Shown here in pieces: positions 1 through 8,500 of a stretch of 64,000 nucleotides of DNA (the stretch's first letter is position 1; each line of letters opens with the position of its first letter). A program made the translations under genes and the position numbers. The stretch is from NCBI GenBank assembly GCA_016124945.1, contig WGMT01000007.1, positions 20,159 through 84,158 on the forward strand. The letters are read 5' to 3'. This DNA is from a bacterium (lineage in GTDB: Bacteria > Chloroflexota > Anaerolineae > Caldilineales > Caldilineaceae). The notes below the pieces were generated by a model, which saw only the letters and a program-made list of their open reading frames with translations, had not been told where the DNA came from and searched no databases.

Positions 1-128
1 GCTTCTTGGCGCCTATCGCATTGCCCCCCTTGCTACGTTCTTGATACGTTTGTCGCCTAAAGTGTGCACGCAGTGATGCATGGACACCAGTCTTTGAGGC
101 ACCAGATTCTGTCGGTTGATGGAGAATT

Positions 129-165
129 GTGATTGGTGATTTGTGATTCGTGATGCCCAATCACC
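129..165. repeat. heptamer word array with small hairpin upstream of the first gene
   Basis: Four tandem 7-bp words (GTGATTG, GTGATTT, GTGATTC, GTGATGC) run from 129 to 156, and AATCACC at 159-165 can pair with GGTGATT at 135-141. It belongs to the same class of word arrays seen in many gaps of this window. Bases 1-128 hold no gene that I can support. Confidence 0.7.
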
Positions 166-188
166 CGGATCTGAAAAGGAGAAAGAGG

Positions 189-3100
189 ATGAACGAAGAA
201 TATCCAAACGAACAAAATCTAAACGAGGACAAACACATCTCGCGCCGGCACTTCCTGCGTATGACGGCCTTATCGGCCATTGGCGCAATGGGTGCGCAGA
301 TGGGTCTCTTCAGCGCGGTGTCGGCCAACAATCTGCTACCGCCGCCCACCTTCCAACCGAGCTACGTATCGTATCTACGCCGTCGCAACGATCTGCTCGA
401 TCTGCGCTTCGAGTTCTACAACATGGCGCGTGTCCCCAAACAGGGGGGGACATCGGCGATGGAGCGGATCAACGCCAACCAGAACGCATACATGGTTGTC
501 CACTTTCCGTCGCAGGCCACGGCGGAACGGGCCTTCGGCATCAACGACAATCTAATCGCGCCGCTGCCCAATCTGCAATCGGCAAGTGCCGGGGAGACAC
601 GCCTCGCCTTCCAGATTCCTGAGGGTATGAACACCATCCCCTACACCACGGCGTCGCTGCTCTCATGGAACAACCTGATCCCGTGGTTGGTGCCGACTGC
701 CCTACCCGCAGGCGCATCGCCGTCGCCCTATCCCGCGGTACGTGCGCCCTTGGCCCATGAAACGGCCATTGAGATGCCGTGGCGGCTCGTCCTCTCGCCC
801 CACAGTGGACTGGGTTGGGCACATGCCACCAACACCGTCACCCGCAACGGGCGCACCGAAATCTGGCACACGCGGCTCGGTGTCCGTTCGGGCAACAGCG
901 TCAACGAGTGGACAACCTCTGGGCGCACGGTGCGCGCCGTGTGGACGCGCGACAAAGTCTTCAAACTACCCAACTTTCACCCGCTGGCCAACAACTCCAC
1001 ACTGACGCCCCAGGACCGCATCGACATCGTCGAAGCCACGTCCGACAAGACCAAGGTCGACAGCGGCAACCCGCAGCCGGTGCAGGTGAACCGGCTCATG
1101 CTCTCGCCGTTGGGCGGCTGGCTGGATGTGGAAGGATCGTGGGAGAACCATCCGCGCCTGCTGGCGTGGCGGCATCTGCTGACGATGGGCCGCGATCACT
1201 ACGTGCGAGTCGTCAACAAGGGCTATCTTTTCCCCTTCGGCCATGCCGCGGCCAAGGTGAAGATCAGCGAACGCCGCTTCGAGAACCTCAACGGCCAGAC
1301 CGGCGGCTTCCTGCGCCAGGAAGAGTTCATCGTGGTGCGCCAGCCCACCCGGTCCTATCAGGGCGCGCCGGGACAGCCTTTCGGCGGGCGCGCCTGGCCC
1401 TTCCCCGAACTCACCTTCACCACGTTGATGACGCCGCCGCTGACCTTCCAGGCCTTCGGCGCGGGGGAATTGCCACAGCAGAACGGGCAGCCATTTCTCT
1501 TCAACGTCACCGGCAAGGACCGCGAAGGACGCGACGTAAGCTTCAACACGCCGGTCATCTTCGTCCCTGCGGAGGATGCCTTCGACGAGGCATCCATGAG
1601 TGCCCTGGCCGCGCTCTACAACAGCCAAAACGCCGAGGGGACGCTGCGCCAGCGTCCGCTCAACGGGCAGAAAGTCGCCCTGGCCGAGCCGCTACAACCA
1701 GGAGACACCACGGTGGACATGGGCGCGCTCTCGCTGGGCGCGAATCCATCAGAAGCTGGTATGGCCCGTTCGGCGCTGGCCACGGCGGAACAGCCCGCCT
1801 TCTTCCCTGCGCTCTCTGAATTCCGCGCCCGCCTCAACGCCGTGGAACAGACTACTGGCGTAGACGTAGCCAACCTGGCGCGCATGACTTTGGGACCGTA
1901 CATCGAGCAGGGCTTCGGCGCGGGCAACCCCGGCGGCGTCTTCGCCGTGCTGCTGGGCGCGGCCCAGGACGCAGGCTTCGGTGCCGACAAAGCCGGCGGC
2001 CTGGTGACACCCAGCCTCGATGTCACCTCGCTGTCGCGTATCCTGGGGGCCGTGGGTGGCGACCCAACCAAAATCGCGCTGGGCGACTTCGACCCCGCCG
2101 ATTTCTTCAAGGCGGGCGCAGCCAAGTTGCTGGGCGGCATCGACCTGGCCGACATCATCAAGGCGGCCAACTTCACGCTGCCGGGCAATGGATCCAAGGC
2201 CATGAAGATCACCACGCGCCCGATCCTGGGGCCGGATTTACAGTCGCCGATCCAGATCATCACCGAGTTGGATTGGAAACCGGACCTCAAGCCTGATCCT
2301 TTCAACCTCTTCGAGCCGGATCCGAGCGACGGTTCGCTGGCAATCAAGGCCAAATTCGTGGTGGATATCCTCAACCCCGACGATTCCACCTACGAAATCA
2401 ACGGCGACATGAAGAAGTTCAGGCTCAATCTGGTGGGCAGCGCGCTCACCTTCATGTCACTCGATTTCGACAAGTTGGAATTCATCGCCGGCACGGGCAA
2501 GAAGACCGATCTCAAGCCGGTGATCGGCGCCATCGCCTTTAGTGGACCGCTGGAATTCGTCAACCGCATCAAAGACTTCCTCACCTTTGGCGGCAGTGGG
2601 CCGTACATCGATCTGGCCCCTACCGGCCTGAGCGTAGGCTACAACCTGCCCCTGCCCCAGATCCCACTGGGCGCGCTCATGATTAACAACGTCGCCCTGT
2701 CGGCGGGTCTCTTCATCCCCTGGAGCGGTGACCCGGCGCGCGTGCGCTTTGGCCTCTCTTCGCGTGAGAAGCCGTTTAACATCACGTGGAGCGCCATCGG
2801 CGGCGGCGGTTTCTTCGGCATCGCCTTCGGGCTGGATGGGCTGGAGAAGTTGGAATGTGCGCTGGAATTGGGCGCGTACCTATCGGTGAACTTCGGCGTG
2901 GCCAGTGGCTCGATCTCGATTGCGGCGGGCATCTACTTCGCCATCGAAAAAAAGCAGGTCGACGGCAACGACGTCATCACCGTGGGATTGGACGCCTACG
3001 TCCGCTTTGTGGGCAAGGCGCAGGCGCTGGGGATCGTCTCGATTTCGTTGGAGATCTACCTGTCGCTGGGCTTCCAGACACCGCCGCCCACCCTCAAGGG

Positions 3101-3299
3101 GACGGCCAAGGTTGAGCTGAAGGTGAAAGTGCTCTTCCTCTCCGTCAGCGTCAAGATCACGGTGGAGCGCCAGATCGCGGCATCGTCCTCGGCGGCAGCG
3201 GCAGCGGCGACACGCTCGCTAACCGTCGACGGCGGACCCAACTTCGCCGGTCTCTTCGACCAATCGCACTGGATTGAGTACGCGCAGGCATTTGCCTAG
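189..3299 (+). CDS. large Tat-exported protein of unknown function
   Basis: A 1036-residue protein. I chose the ATG at 189 because AAGGAG lies at 176-181, 7 bases upstream; an in-frame ATG at 150 has no such site. Residues 18-24 read SRRHFLR, a twin-arginine motif, followed by a hydrophobic stretch ending in an Ala-x-Ala-like site (SAVSA) near residue 46, so the protein is probably folded before export. The rest is rich in Gly, Pro, Asn and short beta-like segments; from about residue 750 to 1000 hydrophobic and polar residues alternate in beta-strand fashion with many glycines. No catalytic motif is visible and I do not recognise the family. It is followed after 106 bases by an even larger protein on the same strand, and the pair probably forms one transcription unit. 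The C-terminus lacks the YLPA-x-x-R tail found on two other secreted proteins here. Confidence 0.8.
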   Translation: MNEEYPNEQNLNEDKHISRRHFLRMTALSAIGAMGAQMGLFSAVSANNLLPPPTFQPSYVSYLRRRNDLLDLRFEFYNMARVPKQGGTSAMERINANQNAYMVVHFPSQATAERAFGINDNLIAPLPNLQSASAGETRLAFQIPEGMNTIPYTTASLLSWNNLIPWLVPTALPAGASPSPYPAVRAPLAHETAIEMPWRLVLSPHSGLGWAHATNTVTRNGRTEIWHTRLGVRSGNSVNEWTTSGRTVRAVWTRDKVFKLPNFHPLANNSTLTPQDRIDIVEATSDKTKVDSGNPQPVQVNRLMLSPLGGWLDVEGSWENHPRLLAWRHLLTMGRDHYVRVVNKGYLFPFGHAAAKVKISERRFENLNGQTGGFLRQEEFIVVRQPTRSYQGAPGQPFGGRAWPFPELTFTTLMTPPLTFQAFGAGELPQQNGQPFLFNVTGKDREGRDVSFNTPVIFVPAEDAFDEASMSALAALYNSQNAEGTLRQRPLNGQKVALAEPLQPGDTTVDMGALSLGANPSEAGMARSALATAEQPAFFPALSEFRARLNAVEQTTGVDVANLARMTLGPYIEQGFGAGNPGGVFAVLLGAAQDAGFGADKAGGLVTPSLDVTSLSRILGAVGGDPTKIALGDFDPADFFKAGAAKLLGGIDLADIIKAANFTLPGNGSKAMKITTRPILGPDLQSPIQIITELDWKPDLKPDPFNLFEPDPSDGSLAIKAKFVVDILNPDDSTYEINGDMKKFRLNLVGSALTFMSLDFDKLEFIAGTGKKTDLKPVIGAIAFSGPLEFVNRIKDFLTFGGSGPYIDLAPTGLSVGYNLPLPQIPLGALMINNVALSAGLFIPWSGDPARVRFGLSSREKPFNITWSAIGGGGFFGIAFGLDGLEKLECALELGAYLSVNFGVASGSISIAAGIYFAIEKKQVDGNDVITVGLDAYVRFVGKAQALGIVSISLEIYLSLGFQTPPPTLKGTAKVELKVKVLFLSVSVKITVERQIAASSSAAAAAATRSLTVDGGPNFAGLFDQSHWIEYAQAFA

Positions 3300-3313
3300 A
3301 TTTCAACAATTGA

Positions 3314-3376
3314 TAGAACGCGGATTGGGCAGATTTGAGCAGATAAAAAACAAAAATCCGCTCAATCCGCGTTCTA
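3314..3376. repeat. inverted repeat between the two large genes
   Basis: TAGAACGCGGATTG at 3314-3327 is repeated in inverted form at 3363-3376, and the arms extend to 23 bases with two differences (3314-3336 and 3354-3376). It could act as a transcription attenuator between the two genes. Its GCGGATT and GGATTTTT words resemble the imperfect palindromes at 18350, 35190 and 54750. Confidence 0.75.
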
Positions 3377-3405
3377 TTCTGCTAGACATATCTGGAGGAA
3401 TCCCA

Positions 3406-6400
3406 ATGAACCAGCAAGTCATGTTTACCGCATGCCCCAAAGAACGAACAGCCAACGGATTGGCGCTGTCCGTCTTGATTACGCCGAAACTGGATCCGCA
3501 GAGCGATCCACAACTGCTCTCCACCTTTCCCGACTTTCTCGATTGGCCGAGCCGCGTCATCGAGTGGCGGGTGGCTATCGGCAACGCAGCACCCGTCATC
3601 GCCCAGGTGACGAGCGCGCCGCCCCAATCCAACCTGTGGACGGGCCTGTTCTCGGCCAACACTCTGGTCCGCCGCCCCACCCACCCCGACTACACGAAGC
3701 ACATGTGGCTGAGCTATCCTGTCGGCAACGTGGTGGATTTCATCCACAATCTCTACCAGGACATTGCCGCCAGCCATCCCAGCGACTTCCCGTCGGTGGA
3801 TGTGCTACAGAACAGCGGCCTCAACGATGTGGCGCAGTACGATTCCGAAGGGCGAGATCGTCGACCCACGCTGCGTCGCCTGCTGATCGAGAAGCTACGC
3901 CAGACCCGTGCACCGGCACCCGCTGCCCCCGCGACCGAAGAAGATTTCTTTCAGCTTTGGAACTTCCACCGCCCCGGCAACCTCACCACGCCGCCGGCGC
4001 CGCCCACTTTCGACTTCCACGAAGTGGTATCGTTGTGCGGCGAACACTTCGGCCTGCTGCGCCGTCTAGGACTCGTGGTGGATCTACTGGTGCCCGGCAC
4101 TTTTGCCAACGGTGACACCACGGTGCGCATCGAGCCGGTGTGGTCGCCGATCCTGGCCAACAACCACAAAGACGTGCGGCCTGTGACCAACTGTGTCATC
4201 GGTGCAGATTTCTTCCTGCCCCGGCCCAACGATCCAGGCGAGATTGTCAACGGGCGGCTGCCGCTCAACGGTGACCGCTACCGCACCGTCCAAGTCGATC
4301 CCGACGGTGGCGCGCTCAACTTGATGATGCTTGGCCGCAACCTGATCCAGTCCAAACTCTTCAAATCTGAAGACACGCCCACCAACGAGTCACTGCCCGC
4401 CCTACGCAGCGGCGGCATCTCGATTGCCCGCACCGGCCACGCCGCCCAACTGGTCAAGCACGTGGACAACAGCACCCAGTTCAGCGAGAACCTGGAAAAC
4501 GACACCCCCATTGTCCTCAACGCCGAGGACCTCTGGCACGGCACCCGCTTCGATATCTGGGACGGCGCCAGCGGCGAATGGCGCTCACTGCAACAGCGGC
4601 GCGGTTCCTACGAGTTCACCGATCTGGCGCAGACCGAGGTCATCGAGGAAGAGGGAGCGATGGTGGAAGCGCCCAGCGAACGCGACGAAGAAGGCGGCGA
4701 CGAGAACGGCGACAAGTTCTTCTACCTGCAAGAATCGCTCATGCGCTGGGACGGCTGGAGCCTGGCCGCGCCGCGACCGGGCCGCACCGTAGACCAGGAC
4801 AACAACGTCATCGACGAGCCGCAGTCCACGTCGGCGGGCTATCCCCTGCGCATGAACTTCCAGGCGATGCCGGGCACGCTGCCCAGGTTGCGCTTCGGGC
4901 GCACCTACCGCGTGCGGGCGCGCACCGTCGACCCGGCGGGCAACTCCGTCCCCTTCGACAACAACGCCGCCGGCGCCACCAATCGCTTCATCTACCGCCG
5001 CTACGAGCCGATCCCCACACCGTTCGTGTTGCTCACCGCGCCGCGCACCGAAGGCGAATCCGACGCCGTGGTCGTCCTGCGCAGCGACTACAACGAAGAT
5101 CCGTCACCCGCGGCGGTGGCGCGTATCCTGGCCCCGCCGCGTTGCGCCCAGCGCACCGCCGAAGAACACGGCATGTGGGACGATCTGTGGCAGAACAACC
5201 CTGCCGCGGCCTACGCCGAAATCACCGCCCGCGAGGACCAGGGATTCCACACCCCCGGCTTCGGCACGCCCGATCCCGACAACTACGATCAGCCCTACTT
5301 CCCGCAGCAGCCCGTGCCTGTCCCCTACCTGCCCGACCCGATGGCGCGGGGCGCGTCGCTGCGCTTCATTGCCGCCGACAAGACCGAGCACGATCTTTTC
5401 CCATCCTTTGAAAAGGGGGGCGCGTGGCCGGCAAGCTGGCCCGAAGCCCAGCCGGTGCGCCTCATCGTGCGCGAAGGCAACGGCGCGCCAACACTCCAAC
5501 AAGGCCAGGACGAGGCCGAGGTGCTCTACCTGCTGCCCAAGGCAGAGACGGCCCAACTGCGCTTGAGTGCATTCCCGGCGGAGAACGACTTGGACCTCAG
5601 CGCCATCTGGGATCTGCTCCAACAGAGCGGGGGCACCGCTGCCCAACTCGAAAGTTGGAAACTGCTGGCGCTGCGCGGTCGCCATTGGATGATCTCACCC
5701 TACCGCACGCTGCGCCTGATCCACGCCGTGCGCCGTCCGCTCAAGCCGCCGTCCTTTAACACGGGATCGTGGGCGGCGTCCCGCCAGCCAGGGGACACCT
5801 TCGCCCGTGTCAACGGGCTGCTCAACTTCAGCCGCAAAAGCACCGGGCGCATGGACCTGCGCGCCAACTGGGCAGAGCCGGTGGATCTGGGCAAAGGCAA
5901 CGGCGCAACCGCCGCCGATCCCCTGTTGGACGCCAACATGCGTCAGCACGAAGCGTGGCTGGAAGTGCCGCTGGCGAAGGTCACCCAAACTGTCCCCGGC
6001 GCGGAGGATATGCTGCCTGTCACCGGGCGGCGGCACGACTTCAACGACACCAAACGGCGCATTGTCACCTACACGGCGCGGGCCACCTCCGCCTTCACCG
6101 AGTACTTCCAGGAACGGGAAAAGGACGTACCCGTCGCCGCCAACCAGGTGGTTGTGCTGCCGCAGAAACCCATCGTGGCTGAATCTGAACTGGTGCGAGA
6201 AAGCGGCGAAGGACCGTCTTTCGAGCGCGGTGTGGACTACACCATCGACTACGTCAACGGCCAGCTCACGTGGACAGGCGCAGCCGCCACCGTGGACATC
6301 GTCTACCTGCCCGAACCGACGGCGCGCCATTCCACCGAAGCCGCAGCCGCGGAGCAGTCGGTGGTGTTAGACATTCCCAGCGCGGCGCGGCCACAGTCGC

Positions 6401-7380
6401 CCAAGGTGCTCTACGTCATCCCCACACACCGCTGGCAGTCGCAGGCGCTGAGCAGCACGGGCGAAGGCGGCGGGCTGCGCGTCTACCTGGATCGTCCCTG
6501 GTTCGACACAGGTGTGGGTCAACTGCTGGGCGTGGTCTTGGATCCGCAGCACAATACACCGTCCACGGCGCTGGCGCCCTACACCACGCGTTGGGGCTTC
6601 GATCCCATCCAGGGGCCGCCCGCCCCACCCACCCGCGCCCCCCGTCCCCAGGACTTTCCGCTGGCGGCGGCAGGCGGCACCGGCACAGGGCGTCTCCTTT
6701 CGGAGAACGGCAGTCAGGTCAACGTGGTCGGCCACACCGTCCACTTTGATACGGATCGCAAACTCTGGTACGCCGACATCGAAGTGAACGCCGGTCAGGC
6801 CGATTGGCCCTTCATCCGCATGGCGCTGGCCGCCTACCAGCCCAATTCGACGGGCAACCTGCACCTGTCGCCGGTGATCCTGGCCGACATTGTGCAGCTC
6901 ACGCCGGATCGCACGGCGACGATCCACCTCCAGAATGCGGGCAAGGTTTCCATCAACATCATCGGGCCCGGGAAGATCCAGACACCTTCGTCGCAGTTCG
7001 TTACACAGGTCACCGCGCATCTGGAGTATCGGCTGGCCGATGTGGCGGACGACGAACTGGCATGGGAAGTGGTGGGCAACGGCGAGAATCGTATCGTCTT
7101 GCAGGCGCAACGTGACCCCGCCAGTGGGTTGATCGCGTGGACGGGTGAGATTGAGATCCCCACCGTCCGCGCCGCCAACGAGCAGCAACTGCGTGTGGCG
7201 ATTGAGGAATGGGAGATCCTGCCCGTCACCGAAGACGCGGCCGATCACACCGTCTACTTGCCCGATGTCCATAACCAGAGCGGCGAGCAGACACCCCCCA
7301 CCGAGGACGATCCCTATCGCGGTCAACTGCCGCGATCAGATCGGCGTCTGCTCTATCGTGATGCCATCAACCTTGCATGA
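3406..7380 (+). CDS. very large protein of unknown function, partner of the upstream Tat protein
   Basis: A 1324-residue protein. The ATG at 3406 follows GGAGGA at 3394-3399 with a good spacing. No signal peptide or membrane segment is visible at the N-terminus. A strongly acidic segment (about residues 413-436) is followed near residues 493-515 by a stretch reading RTYRVRARTVDPAGN, which looks like a strand pair of a fibronectin type III or Ig-like fold. Later segments repeat the pattern of short beta strands separated by Pro/Gly-rich loops. I see no active-site motif. Adjacency and similar size to the Tat-exported protein suggest that the two work together, for example as a surface or extracellular assembly, but this is inference only. 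Two separate large proteins, not one broken gene, is supported by the ribosome site and by the intergenic inverted repeat. Confidence 0.75.
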   Translation: MNQQVMFTACPKERTANGLALSVLITPKLDPQSDPQLLSTFPDFLDWPSRVIEWRVAIGNAAPVIAQVTSAPPQSNLWTGLFSANTLVRRPTHPDYTKHMWLSYPVGNVVDFIHNLYQDIAASHPSDFPSVDVLQNSGLNDVAQYDSEGRDRRPTLRRLLIEKLRQTRAPAPAAPATEEDFFQLWNFHRPGNLTTPPAPPTFDFHEVVSLCGEHFGLLRRLGLVVDLLVPGTFANGDTTVRIEPVWSPILANNHKDVRPVTNCVIGADFFLPRPNDPGEIVNGRLPLNGDRYRTVQVDPDGGALNLMMLGRNLIQSKLFKSEDTPTNESLPALRSGGISIARTGHAAQLVKHVDNSTQFSENLENDTPIVLNAEDLWHGTRFDIWDGASGEWRSLQQRRGSYEFTDLAQTEVIEEEGAMVEAPSERDEEGGDENGDKFFYLQESLMRWDGWSLAAPRPGRTVDQDNNVIDEPQSTSAGYPLRMNFQAMPGTLPRLRFGRTYRVRARTVDPAGNSVPFDNNAAGATNRFIYRRYEPIPTPFVLLTAPRTEGESDAVVVLRSDYNEDPSPAAVARILAPPRCAQRTAEEHGMWDDLWQNNPAAAYAEITAREDQGFHTPGFGTPDPDNYDQPYFPQQPVPVPYLPDPMARGASLRFIAADKTEHDLFPSFEKGGAWPASWPEAQPVRLIVREGNGAPTLQQGQDEAEVLYLLPKAETAQLRLSAFPAENDLDLSAIWDLLQQSGGTAAQLESWKLLALRGRHWMISPYRTLRLIHAVRRPLKPPSFNTGSWAASRQPGDTFARVNGLLNFSRKSTGRMDLRANWAEPVDLGKGNGATAADPLLDANMRQHEAWLEVPLAKVTQTVPGAEDMLPVTGRRHDFNDTKRRIVTYTARATSAFTEYFQEREKDVPVAANQVVVLPQKPIVAESELVRESGEGPSFERGVDYTIDYVNGQLTWTGAAATVDIVYLPEPTARHSTEAAAAEQSVVLDIPSAARPQSPKVLYVIPTHRWQSQALSSTGEGGGLRVYLDRPWFDTGVGQLLGVVLDPQHNTPSTALAPYTTRWGFDPIQGPPAPPTRAPRPQDFPLAAAGGTGTGRLLSENGSQVNVVGHTVHFDTDRKLWYADIEVNAGQADWPFIRMALAAYQPNSTGNLHLSPVILADIVQLTPDRTATIHLQNAGKVSINIIGPGKIQTPSSQFVTQVTAHLEYRLADVADDELAWEVVGNGENRIVLQAQRDPASGLIAWTGEIEIPTVRAANEQQLRVAIEEWEILPVTEDAADHTVYLPDVHNQSGEQTPPTEDDPYRGQLPRSDRRLLYRDAINLA

Positions 7381-7401
7381 CAGAACACTAAGTTTGTGTA
7401 G

Positions 7402-7438
7402 ACCTTCTGGGCAGATGAATGCATGCTGCCCAGAAGGT
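7402..7438 (+). terminator. hairpin after the large two-gene unit
   Basis: ACCTTCTGGGCAG at 7402-7414 pairs perfectly with CTGCCCAGAAGGT at 7426-7438 across an 11-base loop, starting 21 bases after the stop codon at 7380. There is no strong T run after it, so it is a terminator-like stem rather than a textbook intrinsic terminator. Confidence 0.6.
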
Positions 7439-7609
7439 TCATAGAAGCAAATTCATCCTCGAGTGGGCTACGATTCTATCCTCCCGGCAAACAAGGTGCA
7501 GAAGGAGTTGCTGTACGGATTTCAATGTTTCGTGATACCATAATTATCGTTAGCATTCTGCGATTACGTTCTGTGCAGCACGTTACGAGATAGGTGAAAC
7601 AGGTTACAC

Positions 7610-7903
7610 ATGATTGAACAGCGATATATTGTTCGGAATGACAACATCCTGAGCGGCGAGCCGATTATTCAAGGGACACGCACGCCAGTCCGTGCCATTG
7701 TCGAACTGTGGCGTCTTGGCCTAGCGCCAGAAGAGATCCCATTCCGTCTCCCCCACTTGACGATGGCGCAAGTCTTTGCTGCGCTCAGCTATTACAGCGA
7801 TAATCAAGCTGAAATTCACGGGTATATTGATCTCAATCGGATTCCCGAATCCTTGACTGGCACCAAGTTGGAGTTCAAACCCCGTGAGCAAGCTCTTCGT
7901 TGA
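7610..7903 (+). CDS. DUF433 family antitoxin-like protein
   Basis: A 97-residue protein with the DUF433 pattern: an N-terminal strand with GEPIIQGTRTPV, then a helical part with LGLAPEEI and LTMAQVFAALSYY, as in the small winged-helix-like proteins that partner PIN-like DUF5615 toxins. Residues 1-75 cover the family; the tail is about 20 residues. Its 3' end overlaps the start of the following DUF5615 gene by 20 bases, the usual coupling in such modules. It probably binds DNA and the cognate toxin. The reading frame is intact although its partner is broken. Confidence 0.85.
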   Translation: MIEQRYIVRNDNILSGEPIIQGTRTPVRAIVELWRLGLAPEEIPFRLPHLTMAQVFAALSYYSDNQAEIHGYIDLNRIPESLTGTKLEFKPREQALR

Positions 7904-8231
7904 ACTCTATCTGGATGAAGACGTCGATGTACTGGTGGCTGAACTCCTGGAAAAACGTGGTTATTCTGCGCTTACAGCGAGAGATGCCGGTACGCTTGGG
8001 TAAGAAGACAACGAGCAATTGGCCTACGCAGTCCGGGAACAACGAGCGTTGCTCACGCATAACCGAGTCGATTTTGAACAACTCGGACAGGCATATTTTG
8101 AGCGCGCAGAAGATCACGCCGGCATTATCCTCGCAGTGCGACGCTCTCCCCATGAACTGGTCAACCGACTACTTCAACTGCTCAATGAAGTAACCGCTGA
8201 CGAGATGAAGAATCAGGTCCGCTACCTATAG
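7884..8231 (+). pseudogene. DUF5615 (PIN-like) toxin with an in-frame stop
   Basis: Reading from the GTG at 7884 gives LYLDEDVDVLVAELLEKRGY and then TARDAGTLG, the N-terminal part of a DUF5615 PIN-like nuclease with its acidic LDED motif. A TAA at 8001-8003 interrupts codon 40. The same frame then continues EDNEQLAYAVREQRALLTH and VDFEQLGQ to the TAG at 8229-8231, which is the normal rest of the family. There is no frameshift, only this one nonsense codon, so the change is recent, a sequencing error, or a case of readthrough. As it stands the toxin is split after 39 residues. The upstream DUF433 antitoxin remains intact. Confidence 0.8.
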
Positions 8232-8500
8232 CAACCGATCGATCAAAGAGGAAAAGAGGCTGTCGCCAAAGTAGTGGAGCGGCGGCCTCCTCTGTGGCGC
8301 ATAAGCGCTAAGATAGGGGCTAGCGTCTATGCCTCGTGGCAATTGGGTTGCATGGGCGGTAGGTGGCGCGTCAACGATTTGACACACCCCACAGATCGGA
8401 TTGTAATTGGTCTCCAACAACCTCGAATGCCGGAGGTTGCCCCGCCCGTGCGTTGTGGCTCATGATTACCTTATCCCCCATCTCACCCAAAGGAACATCA

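Noticed and set aside
966..1628. 220-codon open frame on the minus strand
   Set aside because: It lies entirely opposite the Tat-exported protein gene; long open antisense frames are expected in GC-rich genes, and it has no ribosome site or recognisable domain.
6367..7326. 319-codon open frame on the minus strand
   Set aside because: Antisense to the second large protein; no start signal and low-complexity composition.
189..7380. Injection-system or contractile tail cluster for the two large proteins
   Set aside because: No sheath, tube, baseplate or AAA ATPase genes are adjacent, and the Tat signal on the first protein argues against tail assembly in the cytoplasm.
8232..8500. Small open frames on both strands between the DUF5615 remnant and the protease gene
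   Set aside because: They overlap each other, lack ribosome sites and match nothing that I know; partial inverted words GAGGC/GCCTC suggest an untranslated element at most.
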